The position numbers were made by a program, and so were the translations under genes. This document shows, piece after piece, positions 1 to 8,202 of a stretch of DNA of 38,690 nt (position 1 is its first letter; each line of letters opens with the position of its first letter). The stretch lies in assembly GCA_009927485.1 (NCBI GenBank), contig RFMW01000108.1, positions 1 to 38,690 of the forward strand, in the 5' to 3' direction. The notes under the pieces are model-generated. The model ran no database searches. It was not told the origin of the DNA and worked only from the letters and a program-made list of their open reading frames with translations. This DNA comes from Sphingobacteriia bacterium. GTDB lineage: Bacteria; Bacteroidota; Bacteroidia; UBA7662.

Positions 1-2
1 TT

Positions 3-78
3 TGGCCGATGGTGTAATTGGCAACACGTCTGATTTTGGTTCAGAAGAGTCTAGGTTCGAGACCTAGTCGGCCAACCA
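3..78 (+). tRNA. tRNA-Gln (anticodon TTG)
   Basis: A complete cloverleaf can be folded. The acceptor stem TGGCCGA pairs with TCGGCCA, the D arm is closed by GTG/CAC, the anticodon stem is TCTGA/TCAGA around loop TTTTGGT, and the T arm is CTAGG-TTCGAGA-CCTAG. The anticodon reads TTG, which decodes CAA (Gln), and the 3' CCA is encoded. The 5' end lies two bases into the window, so its promoter and any upstream tRNA in the same transcript are not visible. The gene is followed almost directly by a terminator hairpin. Confidence 0.95.
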
Positions 79-81
79 AAC

Positions 82-111
82 AAAAAGGGCTGCTCAGAGG
101 CAGCCCTTTTT
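82..111. terminator. Bidirectional intrinsic terminator between tRNA-Gln and ahcY
   Basis: A 12-bp perfect stem (AAAAAGGGCTGC / GCAGCCCTTTTT) encloses the loop TCAGAG. On the plus strand the stem runs into TTTTTGTTTT. On the minus strand the same stem ends in TTTTT. It therefore fits termination of both the tRNA transcript and the convergent ahcY transcript, whose stop codon lies 29 bases away. Confidence 0.9.
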
Positions 112-139
112 GTTTTGGAATCCACTTTGGGATTCAATC

Positions 140-1447
140 CTAATACCGGTACATCTCTGTTTTGAAAGGACCGTTGAGGCCAACACCAATATAGTCAGCT
201 TGTTCTTGGTTCAGTACCTCAAGTTCCGCACCAACCTTGGACAGGTGCAGGGCGGCCACTTTCTCGTCGAGGTGTTTGGGCAGTACATAGACCTGGTTGG
301 TGTACTGACCTTCGTTCTTCCATAATTCGATTTGGGCCAAGGTTTGGTTGGTGAATGAATTGGACATCACGAAACTTGGGTGACCCATGGCGCATCCCAG
401 ATTCACCAAACGGCCTTCGGCAAGAATGATAATTTCTCGGCCTTCAATTTCATAAACATCCACTTGAGGCTTGACCACATATTTGGTATGCCCGAAGTTG
501 GAATTCAACCAGGCCATGTCGATTTCGTTGTCAAAGTGTCCGATGTTGCAGACAATGGTTTTGTCTTTCATGCGACGGAAATGCTTCTCGCTCACGATGT
601 TACAATTTCCTGTGGCTGTGACAACGATATCCACTTGGTCGATGACCGTATCGAGCCTCTTGACCATGTAGCCGTCCATGGCGGCTTGCAAGGCGCAGAT
701 AGGATCAATTTCGGTAACAATAACCCTGGCTCCTGATCCACGCAGGCTTTCGGCGGTTCCTTTACCGACATCGCCGTAACCGCAAACCACCGCAACCTTG
801 CCGGCCATCATGATATCGGTGGCGCGACGGATGGCGTCCACGGCGGATTCACGGCAACCGTATTTGTTATCAAATTTGGATTTGGTCACGGAGTCGTTGA
901 CGTTGATTGCAGGAACGGGCAGGGTTCCTTTGCGCATGCGTTGGTACAACCGGGCCACTCCGGTCGTCGTTTCTTCGGAGATACCCTTGACGCCGGCGGC
1001 GATTTCGGGATAACGATCCAGGACCACGTTGGTGAGGTCACCCCCATCATCCAAAATCATATTGAGGGGAAGTCCCCCTTCAAAAGCGTGAAGGGTTTGC
1101 TCAATGCACCACTCGTATTCTTCTTCGGTCATCCCCTTCCAAGCATAGACCGGGATTCCGGCCGCAGCAATCGCGGCAGCGGCGTGGTCTTGGGTCGAAA
1201 AGATATTGCAAGAGGACCAACTGACTTCAGCACCCAAGGCCTTGAGGGTTTCGATAAGGACAGCGGTTTGGATGGTCATGTGGAGACAGCCGGCAATACG
1301 AGCGCCTTTGAGGGGCTGTTGAGGGCCGTATTCTTCACGGATGGCCATCAAACCGGGCATTTCGGCCTCGGCCAGGCGAATTTCTTTGCGACCCCATTCG
1401 GCCAACTTGATGTCTTTGACTTGGTAATTGTTCACTGCGGTTTCCAT
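140..1447 (-). CDS. ahcY: Adenosylhomocysteinase (S-adenosylhomocysteine hydrolase)
   Basis: This cytosolic NAD-dependent enzyme reversibly splits S-adenosylhomocysteine into adenosine and homocysteine and so clears the product inhibitor of methyltransferases. The protein is 435 residues, normal for the bacterial family. The N-terminal substrate domain contains [12 protein letters not shown]. The NAD-binding signature [18 protein letters not shown] lies near residues 221-238. The C-terminus ends in the family's conserved K...YRY tail, which reaches into the neighbouring subunit's cofactor site. A TATATTTG -7 element on the minus strand (1477-1484) gives a leader of roughly 20-25 nt to the chosen ATG, supporting this start. 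It is monocistronic: convergent with the tRNA and divergent from the bacilliredoxin-like gene. Confidence 0.97.
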   Translation of the reverse strand: METAVNNYQVKDIKLAEWGRKEIRLAEAEMPGLMAIREEYGPQQPLKGARIAGCLHMTIQTAVLIETLKALGAEVSWSSCNIFSTQDHAAAAIAAAGIPVYAWKGMTEEEYEWCIEQTLHAFEGGLPLNMILDDGGDLTNVVLDRYPEIAAGVKGISEETTTGVARLYQRMRKGTLPVPAINVNDSVTKSKFDNKYGCRESAVDAIRRATDIMMAGKVAVVCGYGDVGKGTAESLRGSGARVIVTEIDPICALQAAMDGYMVKRLDTVIDQVDIVVTATGNCNIVSEKHFRRMKDKTIVCNIGHFDNEIDMAWLNSNFGHTKYVVKPQVDVYEIEGREIIILAEGRLVNLGCAMGHPSFVMSNSFTNQTLAQIELWKNEGQYTNQVYVLPKHLDEKVAALHLSKVGAELEVLNQEQADYIGVGLNGPFKTEMYRY

Positions 1448-1476
1448 TGAAGGTGAGAGATTTAAGGTTTGGGGCG

Positions 1477-1484
1477 CAAATATA
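1477..1484 (-). promoter_or_regulatory. -7 element of the ahcY promoter (TATATTTG)
   Basis: Read on the minus strand the sequence is TATATTTG, an exact match to the Bacteroidota TAnnTTTG -7 consensus. It lies 29 nt before the ahcY ATG. No convincing -33 element is visible at the usual spacing, so this rests on one element plus position. Confidence 0.55.
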
Positions 1485-1508
1485 AGCGATGGCGGGGGTA
1501 TCAGGGGT

Positions 1509-1516
1509 TAATTTCG
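1509..1516 (+). promoter_or_regulatory. Possible second -7 element (TAATTTCG) upstream of the bacilliredoxin gene
   Basis: TAATTTCG matches TAnnTTTG with one change. The same octamer appears on the plus strand just after the stop codons at 14333 and 16381, each shortly upstream of another gene. Here it would give a primary-sigma promoter upstream of the sigma-54 site. No -33 element is evident. Confidence 0.25.
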
Positions 1517-1545
1517 CCTTGCCGCCGAAGAAAGGAAACTAATTC

Positions 1546-1562
1546 TTGGCACGAAATTTGCA
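1546..1562 (+). promoter_or_regulatory. Sigma-54 (RpoN) -24/-12 promoter for the bacilliredoxin gene
   Basis: The sequence TTGGCACGAAATTTGCA fits the sigma-54 consensus TTGGCACG-N4-TTGCW at every defined position, with GG and GC at the correct spacing. It lies 27 nt before the ATG at 1589, so transcription would begin about 15-20 nt before the start codon. Activation would need an enhancer-binding AAA+ regulator, which is not encoded in this window. Confidence 0.75.
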
Positions 1563-1588
1563 CTTTATCTATCAATAACCTAAACGAT

Positions 1589-2005
1589 ATGCCTTATCCT
1601 GAATTTATGGTGGCGCCCATGCGCCGTGAGTTAACTGACCTTGGCTTCGAAGAGCTCAAAACCCCCGAAGACGTACAGTCCTTTGTCAACCGTAAGGATG
1701 ACCTCGCTCTTGTTGTCGTGAATTCTGTCTGCGGTTGTGCGGCATCCAATGCACGGCCTGGGGTGCGCAAAGCCTTGGAACATCCTCAAGCCCCCAGCGC
1801 CAAGGTCACCGTCTTCGCCGGAATGGAAACGGATGCCGTGGACGAAATGCGAACCCATTTCCTGCCGTATCCCCCCTCCTCTCCCTGCATTGCCCTTTTC
1901 AAAGGGGGTCAATTGCTGCATCTCATCGAGCGCAACGGTATCGAAGGCCAGAGCGCGGACCAGATCGCTGCACGTTTGTCCGCCCTGTTCGAGGAGGTCG
2001 CTTAA
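1589..2005 (+). CDS. BrxA/BrxB-family bacilliredoxin-like protein (YphP/YqiW)
   Basis: This is a small thioredoxin-fold protein of the bacilliredoxin family, which in Firmicutes removes bacillithiol from oxidised proteins. In Bacteroidota its partner thiol is less certain. The 138-residue product carries the family's C-x-C active site (NSVCGCAA) in place of the thioredoxin CxxC. It also shows the MPYPEFMVAPMRREL N-terminus typical of the family and the central YPPSSPCIALFKGG segment. The ORF track extends 40 codons upstream, but that part crosses the sigma-54 promoter and resembles no protein, so I start at the ATG giving MPYPEF. A sigma-54 element directly upstream suggests stress- or nutrient-controlled expression (inference). 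Confidence 0.85.
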   Translation: MPYPEFMVAPMRRELTDLGFEELKTPEDVQSFVNRKDDLALVVVNSVCGCAASNARPGVRKALEHPQAPSAKVTVFAGMETDAVDEMRTHFLPYPPSSPCIALFKGGQLLHLIERNGIEGQSADQIAARLSALFEEVA

Positions 2006-2052
2006 CCGACCCCTTTCACCGCCTGTTTCTAAAGCAATGGAGGCGTATTGCC

Positions 2053-3414
2053 TTATTTGGCGGGGAGATCGTATTTCTCGCTGAATTTGCGGTACAAGAC
2101 CTTTTGCTTGTCGTCCAAATTGACTCGCCTGCCGTCCACGAAGGCATGGGTTGGACGATTCCCCCGCATATCCAAGGCGTCACCTTCCGAAAGGAAGAGG
2201 GTTGCACTTTTGCCTTCTTCGATGCTTCCGTAGCGATCGTCAATGCCCAGAATTTTGGCTGCATCCAGGGTCAGGGCCTGCAATGCCCGCAGGGTATCTA
2301 ACCCAAAACCGACCGCATGCCCTGCTTGATAAGGCAGGTTCCGTTGGTTCCAGGCCCCGTCCATGCTGTAGCAGAAGCGCACTCCTGCTTTGGCGAGTTC
2401 AGCGGGCAGGGTGTAGGCGGCATAGACCGGGTCTCCATCGCGATTGGGCAGGCGATGAACCTTACCCAAGACCAGGTCAATTTTTTCTTTGGCCAGCCAA
2501 TCCACCAAGAGATCGGCCTCTTCGGCGCCGACCAAGACGGGTTTGAGGTTCCATGCCTTGAAGAATTCCACCGCAGCAATCATGCCTTTGGCCTCGGAGA
2601 CCCGTACAAAGACCTTGGTGCTTCCGTTCCAAAGACCGGCAGCTGCGGCAAGTTTGAGGTTCACCGGAGAGGCCTTGGCCTTGGTGGTGCTGGGGTTGGC
2701 CCTATGATAATCACGGGCCTCGTTCAGGTATTGACGAAGCTGATCCAAGGTCTGCTGCCTGGATTTTTCTTGTTCTTCGGTGGAAGGGGCTTGCCTGCCG
2801 CTTTGGTTGGTCATGGAAGGCCAATTGAAAAAGAGCCCATCCTGGGGCTTAACGCAAGCATCTTCCCAATTCCAGGCATCTAGCTGCACCACGGCCGAGC
2901 GACCGGAAATGAGCCCGCCTTCCGGCGCGATTTGGGCGAGCAGAACCCCGTGATTGCGGACGGTGGGTACGATTCTTGAATCAGTATTGTAAGCAATGAG
3001 GGCATGCACTTGGGGATTGAGGCTGCCCGTCTCGGTATGATCCCGGGTCGCCCGCACGCTTTCGATTTCGTACAAGCCAAGAAGGGTATGCGGTGCAATA
3101 AAACCAGGGTACAAATGCTGACCTGAGGCATTGATGATTTCAGAGTTGGTGGCGTCCAGGCGAATTTCAGCTCCACTGCCGACGTAATGAATGCGTCCGT
3201 TGCTGAACCCCACCAATCCGGGGTACGGTGCCCTCACGCCGTCATGGATGGTGGCTCCGGTGATCCAAATCGCTTTGGATTGGGCTTTGCCGGGGGAAGG
3301 ATTGGATTGGGCACGCAATTCAGTAACACCGATTGCGATCAATGCCAAAAGGAGGTACCCGGAGTAAGAAAGGAAGTGCCCGGAGAGGGTTTTTTTGCTA
3401 ATTCTTGTTTTCAT
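2053..3414 (-). CDS. Secreted amidohydrolase-superfamily protein lacking canonical metal ligands
   Basis: The 453-residue protein starts with a basic stretch and hydrophobic segment (LLLALIAIGVTELRA), read as a signal peptide. The rest resembles the imidazolonepropionase-like branch of the amidohydrolases: an N-terminal beta-sandwich strand with SGQHLYPGFIAPH, and a C-terminal LDAAKILGIDDRYGSIEEGKSATL segment typical of the family. The metal-binding HxH normally found after PGxxDxH is absent here (PGFIAPHTLLG), and the later His/Lys ligands are not evident. A Bacteroidota subfamily with this pattern (GNSEV-like leader, YNTDSxxxPTVRxxGVLLAQ) is familiar to me, but its function is unknown. It lies 33 nt after tkt and is probably co-transcribed. 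I would not assume enzymatic activity. Confidence 0.8.
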   Translation of the reverse strand: MKTRISKKTLSGHFLSYSGYLLLALIAIGVTELRAQSNPSPGKAQSKAIWITGATIHDGVRAPYPGLVGFSNGRIHYVGSGAEIRLDATNSEIINASGQHLYPGFIAPHTLLGLYEIESVRATRDHTETGSLNPQVHALIAYNTDSRIVPTVRNHGVLLAQIAPEGGLISGRSAVVQLDAWNWEDACVKPQDGLFFNWPSMTNQSGRQAPSTEEQEKSRQQTLDQLRQYLNEARDYHRANPSTTKAKASPVNLKLAAAAGLWNGSTKVFVRVSEAKGMIAAVEFFKAWNLKPVLVGAEEADLLVDWLAKEKIDLVLGKVHRLPNRDGDPVYAAYTLPAELAKAGVRFCYSMDGAWNQRNLPYQAGHAVGFGLDTLRALQALTLDAAKILGIDDRYGSIEEGKSATLFLSEGDALDMRGNRPTHAFVDGRRVNLDDKQKVLYRKFSEKYDLPAK

Positions 3415-3447
3415 AACATTATTTTGAATTCATTCCGCTTGAGGAGC

Positions 3448-5475
3448 TCATTCCTTTGGGGATTCGGGGTTCATCCAATGAAGAATACGCTCCTTCACTT
3501 GCGTGGCCGTCAGACCAAAGTGTTCAGCCAAATCAGGACCTGGGGCGGAGTAACCAAAGCAGTCCACTCCGATGTTCAAGCCATGTCTGCCGGTGAATTT
3601 AGCCCATCCTGTGGTGACTCCTGCCTCCACAGATACCCTAAGGGCATGATCCGGCCCCATGATGCTGGCGTAATACGCTTCATCTTGCATTTCCAGACAT
3701 TCCCAACAGGGCAGCGAGAAGATACGGATTTCGCGACGCAAGCCTGCAGGCTCGCCGTCATGGATCGCTTGCGCTGCTTGAATCAAAACGTGGACCTCCG
3801 ATCCCGAGGCATAACCGTATAGCGGAGCAAGCTCCGAGCTATCCCCTTCAGCATGCCAGGCCAGGTACGCGCCTCGGGATACCAGGGTGTCCAGGGTTTG
3901 GGTGTCGGTATCGGTGCATTCGAGCGTTGGCACATTTTGACGGGTCAAGGCGAGTACCACCGGTTGATGAGGTTGGGCCGCCCAAATCCGCAGGCAGGCC
4001 TGGGTTTCTCGGGCATCCGCAGGGCGCATGACCCACAAATCCGGAATCAAACGCAAGGACATCACATGCTCGATGGATTGATGGGTTGGCCCATCTTCGC
4101 CAAGGAAAATAGAATCATGGGTGAATACATGCAGCACCGGAATTTTCTGAATAGCACTCATCCGGATGGCATTGCGCATATAATCCGAGAAGGTCAAGAA
4201 AGTTGCGCCAAAGGCTTTGGCATCAGGGGAATACAAGGCTATCCCGTTCACAATAGCGGCCATTGGGAATTCTCTAACCCCAAAAGCCAGGTTTCTGCCA
4301 CCGCGATCATTCGCGGTGAACTCACCCACCGCTTTGGCAAAGGCCCCCGTGTTGTTGGAAGGCTCCAAGTCCGCTGAACCTCCGGTAAGCCCCGGCATGG
4401 TTCGGCCCATAAGCTCCAAGGCCTGACCGAAGGCAACTCTGGTGGCCAGCATTTGATGGTTGTTGTAGGTTGGCCATTCGTTGATGCCGGGCAGCCTGCT
4501 CGGCACCTTTTGCGGAGTTGTGTTACGAAAACTTGCTTCCGCCTGAGCCTCGAAGGTGTTCAGATTGCGGTTGAAATACGGGTACAGTTCCTCTGCCACG
4601 GCGAAATGGGCTTGCGGATTCAGGCCCAAAGCTTGTTTGGTGGCCGCAATTTCTTCTGCAGGGAGGGGTTCGCCATGGGTTTTGGCTAAACCTTCCATCG
4701 TGGCGGCTCCTTTGGCCATGATGCTTTGACCGATGATCATAAGGGGCTTGTCACGGCCATTTTCCATGGCGCGATCCAAGACGGCCCGTAATTGGGCATG
4801 GTCGTGCCCATCCACCTCCACAACTTCCCATTGCATAGATTCAAAATGCGCCTTGAAGTCCAGGGAACTGACCCGATTCACCGCCCCCGATATTTGGATA
4901 TCGTTTTTGTCGTAATACAAGATCAAATTGTGCAAGGCCCAATGCCCCGCAAGTTGGCAGGCTCCCAGGGCTACATCTTCCTGAAGGTCACCGTCGCCGG
5001 CCAAGACCCAGACCTTGGGTAAACGAGGCAAAGTTGTTGTTTCCTCACGCTGTTGCCTGGCCTGTTCCTGCAGAGCCGCTACAGCCATGCCCACGGCCAT
5101 CGCCACGCCTTGACCCAGAGGCCCGGTGGTGGCCTCCACACCGGGGGTGAGATGATTTTCGGGGTGGCCGGGGGTGAGGCTACCCAATTGACGAAAACGT
5201 TTGATTTCGTCCATGGGTAACATGCCTGCCATATGCAAGAGGGAATAGAGCAGCATGGATTCATGCCCAGCGGATAACACAAAACGATCTCTGGACGGCC
5301 AACCCGGATATTTCGGCGCATAACACAGATACTCCATCCACAACAAGGCCGCAAAATCACAAGAAGAAAACGCTCCCCCAGGATGACCTGAATTTGCTGC
5401 CCTTGTGGCGTCCATGACCAGGCCTTTGAGGTGGGCGATAATCGAACGATCCAATTCAGGTTGATGAAGCGGCAT
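3448..5475 (-). CDS. tkt: Transketolase
   Basis: This thiamine-diphosphate enzyme of the non-oxidative pentose phosphate pathway moves two-carbon ketol units between sugar phosphates. The protein is 675 residues, the normal full length of single-chain bacterial transketolase. It shows SGHPGGAFSSCDFAALLW near the N-terminus, TGPLGQGVAMAVGMA, the ThDP/Mg signature GDGDLQEDVALGA (about residues 159-171) followed by NDIQISG, and the pyrimidine-domain motif HDSIFLGEDGPTHQ. It follows prfA by 77 nt, a gap that could hold its own promoter (TAATTTTC at 5486-5493 on the minus strand is a weak candidate). It precedes the amidohydrolase-like gene by 33 nt. Confidence 0.97.
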   Translation of the reverse strand: MPLHQPELDRSIIAHLKGLVMDATRAANSGHPGGAFSSCDFAALLWMEYLCYAPKYPGWPSRDRFVLSAGHESMLLYSLLHMAGMLPMDEIKRFRQLGSLTPGHPENHLTPGVEATTGPLGQGVAMAVGMAVAALQEQARQQREETTTLPRLPKVWVLAGDGDLQEDVALGACQLAGHWALHNLILYYDKNDIQISGAVNRVSSLDFKAHFESMQWEVVEVDGHDHAQLRAVLDRAMENGRDKPLMIIGQSIMAKGAATMEGLAKTHGEPLPAEEIAATKQALGLNPQAHFAVAEELYPYFNRNLNTFEAQAEASFRNTTPQKVPSRLPGINEWPTYNNHQMLATRVAFGQALELMGRTMPGLTGGSADLEPSNNTGAFAKAVGEFTANDRGGRNLAFGVREFPMAAIVNGIALYSPDAKAFGATFLTFSDYMRNAIRMSAIQKIPVLHVFTHDSIFLGEDGPTHQSIEHVMSLRLIPDLWVMRPADARETQACLRIWAAQPHQPVVLALTRQNVPTLECTDTDTQTLDTLVSRGAYLAWHAEGDSSELAPLYGYASGSEVHVLIQAAQAIHDGEPAGLRREIRIFSLPCWECLEMQDEAYYASIMGPDHALRVSVEAGVTTGWAKFTGRHGLNIGVDCFGYSAPGPDLAEHFGLTATQVKERILHWMNPESPKE

Positions 5476-5552
5476 GGGAATTCTGGAAAATTAAGAGTGA
5501 GTGGGCTATGGGATGGAGAGGGCGTGGATTAAAGTCTAAGGTAGTCTTGGTT

Positions 5553-6623
5553 TTAGGAATTAAGACCGGCAAGCCGTTCCGTGTTTTCGGCCATTTTCAG
5601 GGCGTTAACCATATCGAGAATATCGCCATCCATGAATTGATCCAAGGAATATACCGTCATCCCAATGCGATGATCGGTCACCCGGCTTTGGGGGAAATTG
5701 TAGGTTCGGATTTTGGCTGATCGATCACCGGTGGATACCATGGACTTGCGTTTGCCCGCTTCTTCGGCATCGGCTTTCATTTTCTGAACTTCGTAGAGCT
5801 TGGTCCTCAACATTTCCATGGCCCTCATTCGGTTCGCCAATTGAGATCGTTCCACCTGACAGGTCACCACAATCCCCGTGGGTTTGTGGGTCAGCATGAC
5901 TTTGGTTTCGACCTTGTTCACATTTTGCCCACCGGCACCCCCGGATCTGGCGGTTTGCAATTCAATATCCGCGGGGTTAATGACCACGTCTATTTCTTCG
6001 GCTTCGGGCATAACTGCTACCGTGGCCGCCGAAGTGTGGACTCGACCTTGGGTCTCGGTCACAGGGATACGTTGAACTCGGTGTACCCCGGATTCGAACT
6101 TCAAGGTTCCGTAAACTTCATCGCCGCTTACCCGGTAAATGATTTCCTTGAATCCACCCATGGTCCCTTCGCTGGAATCCTGCAATTCGACTTTCCAACC
6201 CTGCCCTTCGCAAAAGCGTTGGTACATTCGGGCCAAATCCCCTGCAAAAATGCTGGCCTCATCGCCCCCGGTCCCTGCCCTGATTTCGAGGTACACATCC
6301 TTGTGGTCCTCCGGGTCTTTGGGGATGAGCAACCATTTAAGTTCCTCACTGCAAACGGGCAAAATGGCTTCTGCTTCCGCCAGCTCTTGTTTACCCATTT
6401 CGGCCCATTCAGGATCTTGGTTTTCTTGAAGGAAAGCACGGCCTTCTTCGATCCGCTTGAGGGTATGCCGGTAACGGTTGGCCACATCCATGATTTTCTG
6501 AAGCCGGCTGTATTCTTTGTTGAGCGAAGCCATCTTGGAAGAATCCGCAAAGACAGCGGGGTCCTGCAGCAACCTTTCCAATTCCGCGAATCGGGCTTCC
6601 AGAGGAGCAAGTTGATCGAGCAT
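5553..6623 (-). CDS. prfA: Peptide chain release factor 1
   Basis: RF1 ends translation at UAA and UAG codons by triggering peptidyl-tRNA hydrolysis in the ribosomal A site. The 356-residue product has the expected family length (about 355-360). The codon-recognition tripeptide is PVT (about residue 186, within [14 protein letters not shown]), the P-x-T form that marks RF1 rather than RF2. The catalytic GGQ loop is intact in [14 protein letters not shown] (about residue 230). It starts only 5 nt after lpxH, so the two are almost certainly co-transcribed. Confidence 0.97.
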   Translation of the reverse strand: MLDQLAPLEARFAELERLLQDPAVFADSSKMASLNKEYSRLQKIMDVANRYRHTLKRIEEGRAFLQENQDPEWAEMGKQELAEAEAILPVCSEELKWLLIPKDPEDHKDVYLEIRAGTGGDEASIFAGDLARMYQRFCEGQGWKVELQDSSEGTMGGFKEIIYRVSGDEVYGTLKFESGVHRVQRIPVTETQGRVHTSAATVAVMPEAEEIDVVINPADIELQTARSGGAGGQNVNKVETKVMLTHKPTGIVVTCQVERSQLANRMRAMEMLRTKLYEVQKMKADAEEAGKRKSMVSTGDRSAKIRTYNFPQSRVTDHRIGMTVYSLDQFMDGDILDMVNALKMAENTERLAGLNS

Positions 6624-6628
6624 ATCGC

Positions 6629-7492
6629 TTAGGTTGCTTGGGTGATGGAGGGTTGTTGATGATGACGTCCGTGGCCGGTGGGTTGATGCTCAGGATAGGT
6701 GAGCAAATCAAGCTTTCCGTTTTCGAAACGCCCGTAGGTAAAGTGCGTGATCCAATCCCCCAAATTCACATAAACCCCGCCCTGGGGCAAGGCACAATGC
6801 ACCGGCAAATGCCGATGACCAAAGACCAGGTAATCGTAAGGGGGAAGACCGTTCCGATGCCGCCGCTCTTGTTGACGCAGGCAGTATTGGTACAGCCATT
6901 CTTGGTCCGGGTTGAAGGGCAATTGCCCTGCGGATGCTGCATGACTGCTGGGTTCTTGGGCAAGTCTGCTGCTTCTGGAGAAATGCTGGGCCAAGGCAAA
7001 GGAAATATTCGGATGCAGCCAAGCAAACATGCGTTGGCACAAGGGGGAGTGGAAAATTCGCCGAAGTCGTTTGAAGCCGTGATCGCCAGGGCCTTTGCCA
7101 TCCCCGTGGGCCAAATAGAGGTGACGGCCTTCCCATTCAACCTCCAAGGCATCGCGATGAAGGATCACCCCCAGTTCCTTTTCCAAATACCCAAAGGTCC
7201 ACAAATCGTGGTTCCCCGTAAAATAATGAACAGGAATCCCACGATCGGTTAGGCGAGCCAGGCAGCCTTGAAGCCGTACAAAATGTTTGGGAACGGCATG
7301 CTTTAGCTCAAACCAGAAATCAAAGACATCCCCTAACAAATAATACGCCATGGCGCTGTCCGCTGTTTCTTCAAAAAAACGTAACAATATTTGCTCCCTT
7401 TCGTGGGAGGCCTTGACGTTGGGACTCCCCAAATGAAAATCACTCAAGAGGTAAATCACGGAACCGTTGCGGAAGGCAGGAGAGTTGGCCAT
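6629..7492 (-). CDS. lpxH: UDP-2,3-diacylglucosamine diphosphatase-like metallophosphoesterase
   Basis: LpxH removes UMP from UDP-2,3-diacylglucosamine to give lipid X in lipid A synthesis, acting at the inner face of the cytoplasmic membrane. All five calcineurin-like metal-binding blocks are visible: SDFHLG, GDVFDFW, GNHDLW, AHGDG and FGHRHLPVH. The GDVFDFW and GNHDLW forms are typical of LpxH. At 287 residues it is longer than E. coli LpxH (240), mainly through a C-terminal extension after the metal site, as I would expect for Bacteroidota forms. It sits 19 nt after the LUD gene and 5 nt before prfA in the minus-strand series. Confidence 0.88.
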   Translation of the reverse strand: MANSPAFRNGSVIYLLSDFHLGSPNVKASHEREQILLRFFEETADSAMAYYLLGDVFDFWFELKHAVPKHFVRLQGCLARLTDRGIPVHYFTGNHDLWTFGYLEKELGVILHRDALEVEWEGRHLYLAHGDGKGPGDHGFKRLRRIFHSPLCQRMFAWLHPNISFALAQHFSRSSRLAQEPSSHAASAGQLPFNPDQEWLYQYCLRQQERRHRNGLPPYDYLVFGHRHLPVHCALPQGGVYVNLGDWITHFTYGRFENGKLDLLTYPEHQPTGHGRHHQQPSITQAT

Positions 7493-7511
7493 GGGCTTTG
7501 TTCTTCGCAGT

Positions 7512-8198
7512 TTAACCTTGATGCTCCTCCTCCAACAAGAAAACCCACAATTCTTTGGGTCCGTGGGCTCCCAAAACCAGGGTTTTTTCGATATCCGCCG
7601 TGCGGCTAGGTCCGGTGATGGTCGAGATCATGGAGGGCAGGCCCGTCTGGGCATAGCGATCCTTGATGAGTTGCCAACCGTCCTTCCATCGAGGCACCAA
7701 TTGGCTTGGGCGGGCGATGACCCAATGAACCGGAGGCAAAATGGTCATAGTTCGTCCCATGTTCTGCCTTGAGCTCACCATCACGGAACCGCTCCAGGCA
7801 ACCAGGGCCTCACAAGAAGTGATGCCAATTTCCATAGCGCGCAAGGCCTCATCGCTTGCCCCACTTGCATGGCCAGGTGCAGACTGTGCAAACGTGAAAT
7901 TGCAGCGCGTGAGAATCTCCTGTATTGAAGGTTCCAGGCAATGAATTTGCGATGGAGGCACGGTTCCGGCTGCCTGTTGAAGGAAGTCGCCCAGCTCCGC
8001 TAAGTTCTCGGCATACACAAATTTGCCCTGCAAGGCAAGCAGACGTTGAGCAAATCGCGTAGCGGTATCCTCCTCGCATTCCACAAAGGGGCTCTCCGTG
8101 AGGAGAGATTCACTGCGTACCCGTTTTGGAGGGTCCGAAGGATGAATGAGCGCCTTGCGTATTTGTTGAATAATATGTTCCCGCGAATTCAACGCCAT
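7512..8198 (-). CDS. LUD-domain protein (LutC/YkgG-like)
   Basis: The 228-residue protein matches the LUD (lactate utilisation, DUF162) fold: GITSCEALVAWSGSVMVSS followed by PPVHWVIARPSQLVP and, near the C-terminus, GPSRTADIEKTLVLGAHGPKE. The GPSRTADIE block is the family hallmark. In lactate oxidation operons LutC works with the iron-sulphur proteins LutA and LutB, but neither is present here. The gene instead sits 4 nt after ftsH and 19 nt before lpxH, an arrangement I recall in other Bacteroidota. Its role in this context is unknown; a lactate function should not be assumed. Confidence 0.85.
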   Translation of the reverse strand: MALNSREHIIQQIRKALIHPSDPPKRVRSESLLTESPFVECEEDTATRFAQRLLALQGKFVYAENLAELGDFLQQAAGTVPPSQIHCLEPSIQEILTRCNFTFAQSAPGHASGASDEALRAMEIGITSCEALVAWSGSVMVSSRQNMGRTMTILPPVHWVIARPSQLVPRWKDGWQLIKDRYAQTGLPSMISTITGPSRTADIEKTLVLGAHGPKELWVFLLEEEHQG

Positions 8199-8202
8199 AG
8201 GA

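Noticed and set aside
5841-6632. 263-aa plus-strand ORF opposite prfA
   Set aside because: It is the antisense shadow of prfA, whose GGQ and P-x-T motifs are intact on the minus strand. Similar long antisense ORFs over ahcY (941-1450), the amidohydrolase (2317-2883) and rsfS/birA were rejected for the same reason.
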